Assembly (NCBI GenBank): GCA_009845505.1
Contig: VXZL01000597.1
Coordinates: forward strand, 1 to 11,811
Direction: 5' to 3'
Source of the DNA: Candidatus Poribacteria bacterium
Lineage (GTDB): Bacteria > Poribacteria > WGA-4E > WGA-3G
DNA length: 11,811 nt
Shown here: one piece after another, positions 6,764 through 11,811 of the stretch
Numbering within the stretch: position 1 is the stretch's first letter
Layout: every line of letters starts with the position of its first letter
The notes under the pieces: generated by a model
The model's input: the letters and a program-made list of their open reading frames with translations, nothing else
What the model was told of the DNA's origin: nothing
Database searches by the model: none
Made by a program: the position numbers and the translations under genes

Positions 6764-7792
6764 TTACATAACATTAGACGGTTCATATCCTTCGGTATAC
6801 ATAAGCATACGCTCATGAATAAACTCATATTTCTCAGGGCAACAAGAACGGAGTCTATGGGGCGATATAAGATAATGTGCGATACTTTCCGCCATATCCT
6901 CATTTGGATTTTTTTCAGAAGCGTAATCAGATACAAACGTTGATCGTTCTTGGGTTGTTGACCAACCCGATTCGCTTGCATCTCGATGCCATCCCCCAAG
7001 TTTCGCCCAATCCGCTCTAACTTCTCTATTAAAAACGAAAGCCCAAATAAAATGTGCCTTTTCGTGAGCAATTACGCGCCGAGTCGTATTAGAATTACGG
7101 CGGCGAAAAATGGATTCAGCAAACTCTATGTGACCACGACCCGTCCGAGCATAACTCATGCCTCTTTCATCTTCCTCTTCGCCCTTATCAATTCTACGAA
7201 CTATATATTCTAATCTCGGTATTTTATGGAGTGCCTGCGGGAATTCTTCAAATACCGATATAATGACCATCAGATCTTCATTTTCAAAATTTGAATAGCG
7301 TTTTGATGTTTTGCTTGGCGTGCCCTCGGTCAATGAATCATAAGCGGGTACGTATATACCATACCTTTTTTGTAATATTAATTCTATTACAGCTCTGTTT
7401 GTCCCATTCTCCGTTAGGAATAGGACGACAGCAGAATATAGTTCCTTTCCGGGTGACAACGCCTCTTGATCCTCTTCAACGGGAAAGATATATTTACTAA
7501 TCGTAACGAATTTTAACTTATCTTTAAATTCAATCTCAATACCCTTTTCCAAGTCCTTGTCACTTATGCGCCATTGAGAAAAACGTAGGTTCAGCACCCC
7601 GGGTATGGATTCAAAGGCTCTTAAAAGCGCGTCTGCCTGTTTTGTCGTCCATGTAGCGTCCAAATAAACAGAGTATTTTTCCTCCAACCGTAAAATAGGA
7701 CTCTGATTTGGTGTTTCATAAGGCAGTGCATAACAGCCGGATTGGAGAATTATGATAACAAAAAGAATTATATGCGTTGTAATACGTCCCAT
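6764..7792 (-). CDS. Putative lipoprotein zinc metallopeptidase (HExxH, ATLF-like)
   Basis: A 342-residue protein of no family I can name firmly. It begins with a hydrophobic export signal ending LQSGC (residues 16-20), a lipobox-like site with an unusual Gln at -3, so lipidation at C20 is likely but not certain. Residues 40-210 hold an uncharacterised domain. The C-terminal third is a zincin: IAHEKAHF gives H243-E244-x-x-H247, and NPNEDMAESIAHYL (295-308) offers E298 or E302 as the third zinc ligand. The following RLRSCCPEKYEFIHERM (313-329) matches the pattern after the glutamate in anthrax-lethal-factor-like domains and in Peptidase_Mx-type proteins. A cell-surface or periplasmic protease is inferred. 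ATG 7792 overlaps the preceding TGA (TGATG), so translation is coupled to the DUF1592 gene; a GTG one codon earlier (7795) is the alternative start. Confidence 0.75.
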   Translation of the reverse strand: MGRITTHIILFVIIILQSGCYALPYETPNQSPILRLEEKYSVYLDATWTTKQADALLRAFESIPGVLNLRFSQWRISDKDLEKGIEIEFKDKLKFVTISKYIFPVEEDQEALSPGKELYSAVVLFLTENGTNRAVIELILQKRYGIYVPAYDSLTEGTPSKTSKRYSNFENEDLMVIISVFEEFPQALHKIPRLEYIVRRIDKGEEEDERGMSYARTGRGHIEFAESIFRRRNSNTTRRVIAHEKAHFIWAFVFNREVRADWAKLGGWHRDASESGWSTTQERSTFVSDYASEKNPNEDMAESIAHYLISPHRLRSCCPEKYEFIHERMLMYTEGYEPSNVM

Positions 7793-10233
7793 CACTCGCT
7801 CTCTGTGCCACGTCGCAACCGGAACGGGTCGCTTTTGACGATTTCTGTAACCAGTACCGAACTTCTGTAGTCTTCGGTTTCGAGTTGTGCGACGATACGT
7901 TCAACAGTCGGTCGGTCGTAATACTCCAAACCTCTCCCCAAAGCATAGGTTAACATCTTCTCTGTCAAAGCGCGTAAGAACTGCTGTTTTCGATCCAAGA
8001 CGACCTGTCTCAGGTCTACTATGCCGTGTTGTAGTACCGTTCCATCCGGTAATACCGCCGTTGTGTCGATAGCCTGTTCGCCATCTTTCCACCGAAACGC
8101 GCCGATTGCGTTGAAGTTTTCAAGCGCGAACCCGATGGGGTCCATTTTCGCGTGGCAGTTAGCACATGCGGGGTCCGCCCGGTGTTGTTCGAGACGCTCT
8201 CGGAGCGTAGTCCCATGAACCGCCTCACCCTCTTCTTCTAATTCTGGAACATCCGGTGGCGGTGGCGGTGGCGGCGTACCGAGTATCTGTTCCAGCACCC
8301 AGCGTCCCCTTTTGACGGGAGAGGTGCGCGTTGGGTTAGAGGTCACGGTCAGAACGCTGGCGTGGCTAAGTATGCCACCGCGTGCGGTGCCTTGTAACTT
8401 GACGCGCCGGAACGATCTACCGCGAATCCGTTCACCCCCCGGGACAGGGTTCTTATGTCCTCTCCAGTTTCCTTGTGTATCCACGATACCGTAGTGGCTC
8501 GCTATCGGTTGATTAAGGAAGGTATAGTCGGCACCAATGAGATCAAGCAGACTCCTGTCTTCTCGAAAGATCGATTCAACAAAAAGTTCGGTCTCCTTTT
8601 GCATAGCCAAGCGTAAGCCGCCAGTGAAATACGGAAATTTTTCGAGATCCGGCGCGACCGTTGTCAATCGTTGAATCTGAAGCCATTGGGACCCGAAACT
8701 GCTCCCTAATTCAGATGCCTTTGCGTCAGCTAACATGCGTTTAACTTGGGCTTCCAGATTGATGGTGAGTTGTTTTTTCTCGGCGAGTTCAAGGAGTTCG
8801 TCGTCTGGCATGCTGCTCCATAAGAAATAGGAGAGCCGAGAAGCGAGTTGGAATTCATCAATCGGATGCGGTTCTGGCGTTTGTGGACGGTCATCGAGTT
8901 CCAATCGAAAGAGGAATTTCGGTGAACAGAGAATAACTTTAATCGCTTCTTGGATACTCGCTTCCCACGGCACTCCGTCCACTTGAACAGATTCTGCAAA
9001 CTGCGCGAGTTGTTCGACTTCGTTGTCGGTCGGTGGACGGCGGTAGCCTCGGCGGAGCAAGCGTGTTAGCACCTCGCGGGTCTGTTCGGCTTGGGAAATT
9101 CCGGGTGTGCATGCCAGAATCTCGAAATGAGATTTAGGTCTGGTTTCTAAGGGACCCTTTGACCAGAGCACGCGAATCTGAAGTTTAGCGTCTGGTTCAC
9201 CTTCCTTCGGCTTCAGCATTGCGATGCCGACGTTTTCAATGTTCGGAATACCGGTAAGATGGACTCTAATCGTCTGGTTTTTTTCGGGGCTGCGAGCGGT
9301 AATCTTAAAAGCCTTCAAAACCTTGATATTATTGTCTACTGTCGGATCTACACCCACTAAACGTGTAAGTTTCTCCGGTGGGGTTACGTGCGCTAATGCG
9401 TCGCCTTGAATGAATAAAACAACCTCTACAGGGGTGGCGCTCTCCGTCTCAGCATAGAGCGTTGCGTGGTAGATAATTTCTGCGTCGGGTGCTATGTTGA
9501 AATTGTCTGCGCCTGTTGTAAACGGACCGGATTTCCACGGCTCTGCGGCGGTTGGATCGAGCAGGCGGTAGCGTTCATCAGGAACATCATCGTGAGTTGG
9601 CTCAAGAATTTTTCCGTTTCGGTAGGATCTGGAGGGAGGCAGCGGATCCAATACGATAACGCGCGAAACAATTGCCTCCGCGGCTTCAAGATAGCGCTCC
9701 ATCAGCAGCGGTGACATAGAGAGGACATCGCCAATGTTATCAAATCCGTGTCCGACATCATCGGCGGGGAAATTTTCCGTCGGATTGAAATCGGCACTGA
9801 GCAGATCTCGGACTGTGTTTTTATACTCAACCCGATTGAGTCGACGGACTGTGACGCGTCCAGGATCCGGTTTTGCCGTGCGGTCTGCGTGTTCAAAGAT
9901 GGCTTCAATATGCGCAACAAAAGATTCCAATGCTTCTATTGATGGCTGTCCGCTATCTTCTGGTGGCATCTGCGTTGTTTCTACCATGTCCAGCACCCGA
10001 TCCCAAACCTCACGATCCTTAATCAAGGAAGGGTTATCTGTGTATGAATCCAAGGAGAGTTCAGCGGCGGGTTGGTCACCCGCGTGACAACTGAAACAGT
10101 ACTGTTCTAAAAATAGCGCGCCATTTTTAGAAAAATCGGTGGTATCCTTTTCACCGGGGTTGGCGGTAAAGGCGACGAGTGCCAGCATCAAAATCAGACA
10201 AAGACATCGTAGGGTGTAATTGGGCAAAATCAT
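7792..10233 (-). CDS. PSD1-type cytochrome c protein (DUF1587/1595/1592/1588/1585)
   Basis: An 813-residue exported protein built from the domain string typical of Planctomycetes and relatives. A Sec-type signal lies at about 1-24. An N-terminal cytochrome-c-like segment has CFSCH (46-50) and a possible axial Met near 89 in TTQMPP. Then come DUF1587 (about 128-190, RRLNRVEYKNTVRDLL), a beta-rich carbohydrate-binding-like region (about 230-360), DUF1595 (about 383-445), DUF1592 (about 458-585), DUF1588 with a seven-proline linker and a second haem motif CANCH (690-694; whole about 618-715), and DUF1585 (about 738-808). Two CxxCH motifs imply covalent haem and electron transfer in the periplasm; the substrate is unknown, with polysaccharide or sugar oxidation often suggested. 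It is the first gene of the cluster, with GGGAG 7 bases before the ATG and a promoter at 10323-10352. Confidence 0.93.
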   Translation of the reverse strand: MILPNYTLRCLCLILMLALVAFTANPGEKDTTDFSKNGALFLEQYCFSCHAGDQPAAELSLDSYTDNPSLIKDREVWDRVLDMVETTQMPPEDSGQPSIEALESFVAHIEAIFEHADRTAKPDPGRVTVRRLNRVEYKNTVRDLLSADFNPTENFPADDVGHGFDNIGDVLSMSPLLMERYLEAAEAIVSRVIVLDPLPPSRSYRNGKILEPTHDDVPDERYRLLDPTAAEPWKSGPFTTGADNFNIAPDAEIIYHATLYAETESATPVEVVLFIQGDALAHVTPPEKLTRLVGVDPTVDNNIKVLKAFKITARSPEKNQTIRVHLTGIPNIENVGIAMLKPKEGEPDAKLQIRVLWSKGPLETRPKSHFEILACTPGISQAEQTREVLTRLLRRGYRRPPTDNEVEQLAQFAESVQVDGVPWEASIQEAIKVILCSPKFLFRLELDDRPQTPEPHPIDEFQLASRLSYFLWSSMPDDELLELAEKKQLTINLEAQVKRMLADAKASELGSSFGSQWLQIQRLTTVAPDLEKFPYFTGGLRLAMQKETELFVESIFREDRSLLDLIGADYTFLNQPIASHYGIVDTQGNWRGHKNPVPGGERIRGRSFRRVKLQGTARGGILSHASVLTVTSNPTRTSPVKRGRWVLEQILGTPPPPPPPDVPELEEEGEAVHGTTLRERLEQHRADPACANCHAKMDPIGFALENFNAIGAFRWKDGEQAIDTTAVLPDGTVLQHGIVDLRQVVLDRKQQFLRALTEKMLTYALGRGLEYYDRPTVERIVAQLETEDYRSSVLVTEIVKSDPFRLRRGTESE

Positions 10234-10293
10234 TGATCTGCTCCCTATGCTAAAAGGGTTGGATCTTGCTTTCCATAGACAATAACGTGTATC

Positions 10294-10322
10294 AACTATA
10301 ACAAGCGTTCTTCTCTATAGTT
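10294..10322. promoter_or_regulatory. AACTATA/TATAGTT inverted repeat at the transcription start
   Basis: AACTATA (10294-10300) and TATAGTT (10316-10322) form a perfect 7-bp inverted repeat with a 15-base gap. It begins at the edge of the -10 box of the minus-strand promoter and covers the likely start point. It could be an operator or a 5'-end stem-loop. Confidence 0.35.
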
Positions 10323-10352
10323 ATAATACCATAGCACAGAACGCAAAGTCAA
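10323..10352 (-). promoter_or_regulatory. Promoter of the DUF1592-zincin-SMP-30 operon
   Basis: On the minus strand TTGACT (10352-10347), an 18-base spacer and TATTAT (10328-10323) resemble a sigma70 promoter. The start would lie near 10316, with a leader of about 80 bases before the ATG at 10233. Confidence 0.55.
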
Positions 10353-10373
10353 GTTCTGAGCAAAATTTGCGTT
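10340..10373. promoter_or_regulatory. AACGCAAA/TTTGCGTT inverted repeat between divergent promoters
   Basis: Perfect 8-bp arms at 10340-10347 and 10366-10373 are separated by 18 bases. The right arm contains the -35 hexamer of the plus-strand promoter, and the left arm touches the -35 hexamer of the minus-strand promoter. The position suits a shared operator for the two transcription units; no regulator gene is nearby. Confidence 0.4.
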
Positions 10374-10395
10374 TTAAAACTGAGGCTGCTAAAAT
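10367..10395 (+). promoter_or_regulatory. Putative promoter for the Ldh-family gene
   Basis: TTGCGT (10367-10372), a 17-base spacer and TAAAAT (10390-10395). Transcription from near 10402 would carry the 10437-10483 stem-loop in its leader before the ATG at 10521. Confidence 0.45.
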
Positions 10396-10436
10396 AGGGG
10401 CACCGGATATTGATTTTGTCCTCTCTTCGTTTCGCA

Positions 10437-10483
10437 GGGTCTCCGTGCCCTGTGTGCTCTGATTCAGACGGGCACGGAGACCC
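10437..10483. repeat. Perfect 14-bp inverted repeat
   Basis: GGGTCTCCGTGCCC (10437-10450) and GGGCACGGAGACCC (10470-10483) are exact reverse complements with a 19-base loop. It ends 37 bases before the Ldh-family start codon. The stem is GC-rich and no T-run follows, so it is a leader hairpin or a small palindromic repeat rather than a terminator. Confidence 0.8.
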
Positions 10484-10520
10484 ATCCAAACATCTTTATA
10501 TTTTCGGGGGATCTTAAGCC

Positions 10521-11591
10521 ATGAATATACACGAGCAAGAGGTAATCGTAGAGGCATCGGCGTTGCAAAGCGTCTGTAGCCGACTGTATCAAAAAGTAGG
10601 GGTTGCTAAATCGGATGCGGATACCATTGCAGAAATGCAGGTACTGATGGACTTACGAGGCGTTCATTCGCACGCGACACGCGCTGTCCCGCGTTATGTT
10701 CGCGGTATCATCAACGGCGATATAAATCCGATCCCAGAACTACAAGTGCTTGAAGACAATACTGCTTCTGTTTTACTGAACGGCGATCGCGGGTTAGGAC
10801 ACCTTGTGAGTGTCCGCGCAATGAATATAGCGATTGAGAAAGCGAAATCTGCTTCGATTGGCGTGGCTGTTGTTCGAAATAGCAATCACTTTGGGGCTGC
10901 CTCCAGTCATGCGATGCGAGCCGCGGAACACAATATGATCGGTTTCGCAACGACGAATGGACTGGGTGTGAATGTCGCTGTCCATGGTGCCAGAAGCACT
11001 TCCATTGGAAACAACGCACTCTCGTTCGCGATACCCGCAGGCGAAGAACCCCCCATCGTCTTGGATATGGCGTGTGGTGCTGCTGCCGCGGGACGGATTG
11101 GGACAGCGCGACTCTATCAGGAGAAAATTCCGTTGGGATGGGGACTCGATGCCGATGGCAATGAGACGGATGATCCGAGCAAGGTTGCTGCTATCCTACC
11201 CGCTGCGGGTCCTAAAGGCTCTGCGCTTGCGATTGTGATGGATGTCTTATGCGGTCCATTGAGCGGTGGGTTGATGGGTATCAACAAGCACTATCAGCCC
11301 GGCGATGCCCCCCTTGAGAAACGCGTATCTTCACACTTTTTCTTTGCGATTAACATCGCCAGTTTTACCTCCCTCGCAGAGTTTAAAGCCGAGATTGATC
11401 GACAGATTCAAATGACGCGGCGAGCTACGCCACGTAGCGGGTTTACGCGCGTCACGCTTCCCGGTGAGATTGAATGGGAACTCACCCAAGAACGCCGTGA
11501 GAATGGGATACCGCTCCACCGAGAACCCGTGCGGGAACTTGAAACACTTGCTGACGAATTAGGTGTTGACCTTCCGTGGGATCGGCAATGA
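10521..11591 (+). CDS. Ldh-family NAD(P)-dependent oxidoreductase
   Basis: A 356-residue member of the malate/L-lactate dehydrogenase family (PF02615 type), which also contains ureidoglycolate, sulfolactate and 2,3-diketogulonate oxidoreductases. It is cytoplasmic and has no Rossmann fold. Family marks are DLRGVHSHATRAVPRYVRGI (residues 44-63, with the catalytic-type H51), GLGHLVSVRAM (91-101), VVRNSNHFGAASSHA (117-131), the substrate/cofactor loop TTNGLGVNVAVHGA (144-157), VLDMACG (180-186), IPLGWGLDADG (203-213), LPAAGPKGSALAI (226-238) and CGPLSGG (244-250). The commoner SHG is SHA here. It should interconvert a 2-hydroxy acid and a 2-keto acid with NAD(H) or NADP(H); which one is not decidable. 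GGGGGA lies 9 bases before the ATG. It is transcribed divergently from the cytochrome/lactonase operon, which suggests a shared sugar-acid theme (inference). Confidence 0.9.
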   Translation: MNIHEQEVIVEASALQSVCSRLYQKVGVAKSDADTIAEMQVLMDLRGVHSHATRAVPRYVRGIINGDINPIPELQVLEDNTASVLLNGDRGLGHLVSVRAMNIAIEKAKSASIGVAVVRNSNHFGAASSHAMRAAEHNMIGFATTNGLGVNVAVHGARSTSIGNNALSFAIPAGEEPPIVLDMACGAAAAGRIGTARLYQEKIPLGWGLDADGNETDDPSKVAAILPAAGPKGSALAIVMDVLCGPLSGGLMGINKHYQPGDAPLEKRVSSHFFFAINIASFTSLAEFKAEIDRQIQMTRRATPRSGFTRVTLPGEIEWELTQERRENGIPLHREPVRELETLADELGVDLPWDRQ

Positions 11592-11620
11592 ATTCCTCCT
11601 TGCAACTACCTCCCATTAAT

Positions 11621-11755
11621 GGATGTCAGGATGCCCGAACTTGTTCGGGAAAAGTGCGCTGTCCCGGATTTGGTCTGGGAATAGACCAAATCCATTCCTT
11701 GTATTACATTTAAATTCTGGCATCCATCCATAGTTAACCTTCACATAGGTTAACT
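11621..11755. repeat. Cluster of hairpins downstream of the Ldh-family gene
   Basis: This gene-free stretch holds several perfect inverted repeats: CCCGAAC-TT-GTTCGGG (11634-11649); GGATTTGGTCT with AGACCAAATCC (11666-11676 / 11683-11693, 6-base loop); and AGTTAACCT with AGGTTAACT (11732-11740 / 11747-11755, 6-base loop). GGATGCC (11629-11635) and GGCATCC (11719-11725) frame the middle part. It looks like a palindromic interspersed unit; the hairpins may also end the Ldh-family transcript. No open frame is supported from 11592 to 11811. Confidence 0.6.
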
Positions 11756-11811
11756 TATCTCTTAAAACTAAATAGCCCTGTTACACACCCGTAAAATTTT
11801 GAAAAGACGTT

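Noticed and set aside
6745..7071. 108-codon minus-strand open frame across the zincin/SMP-30 junction
   Set aside because: It overlaps the HExxH gene in another frame and covers its conserved C-terminal motif; it has no features of its own.
7793..7795. GTG at 7795 as start of the zincin gene
   Set aside because: The next codon is ATG and forms a TGATG overlap with the upstream stop; the ATG is the more economical choice, though GTG cannot be excluded.
8255..8277. GGTGGC-type repeat as a DNA microsatellite of interest
   Set aside because: On the coding strand it encodes the seven-proline linker that is usual in DUF1588-containing proteins, so it is explained by the gene.

Overview
The window looks like part of the chromosome of an uncultured bacterium of the Candidatus Poribacteria / Planctomycetes-like type. 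This is inferred from the gene families only: a PSD1-type cytochrome protein (DUF1587/1592/1588/1585), a DUF1552 (HXXSHH) protein, a DUF6785-type membrane protein, a Uma2 endonuclease, an SMP-30 lactonase with a Tat leader, and an Ldh-family oxidoreductase. There is no rRNA, tRNA, transposase, phage gene or CRISPR array. GC content is moderate and looks even along the window.

Plus-strand left part (1-4084): the C-terminal end of an ankyrin-repeat protein; a 636-residue polytopic membrane protein of the DUF6785 type; a Uma2-type PD-(D/E)XK protein with a strong sigma70-like promoter and a C-terminal run of seven perfect heptads; then a VOC-fold protein preceded by two Fur-box-like 19-mers placed over a putative promoter.

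Minus-strand centre (10233 down to 4219): a four-gene cluster for exported proteins. The order of transcription is a di-haem-motif PSD1/DUF1592 protein, a putative lipoprotein zinc metallopeptidase whose start overlaps the previous stop (TGATG), a Tat-exported SMP-30/gluconolactonase-like protein 15 bp further on, and a Tat-exported DUF1552 protein with its own exact-consensus promoter. A clear intrinsic terminator closes the cluster. DUF1592-type and DUF1552 proteins are well-known genomic partners in Planctomycetes and relatives. Here a peptidase and a lactonase are inserted between them, and the lactonase carries a DUF1552-type Tat leader.

Right part (10234-11811): a divergent promoter region with inverted repeats, a perfect 14-bp inverted repeat, then an NAD(P)-dependent Ldh-family oxidoreductase on the plus strand. 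Downstream is a gene-free stretch packed with hairpins that resembles an interspersed palindromic element.

Working together (inference): the minus-strand cluster reads as an extracytoplasmic module in which a c-type cytochrome protein could take electrons, a lactonase could open sugar lactones, and DUF1552 and the zincin act in the same compartment. The divergently transcribed Ldh-family enzyme could handle the resulting 2-keto or 2-hydroxy acids in the cytoplasm. No substrate can be named from sequence alone.
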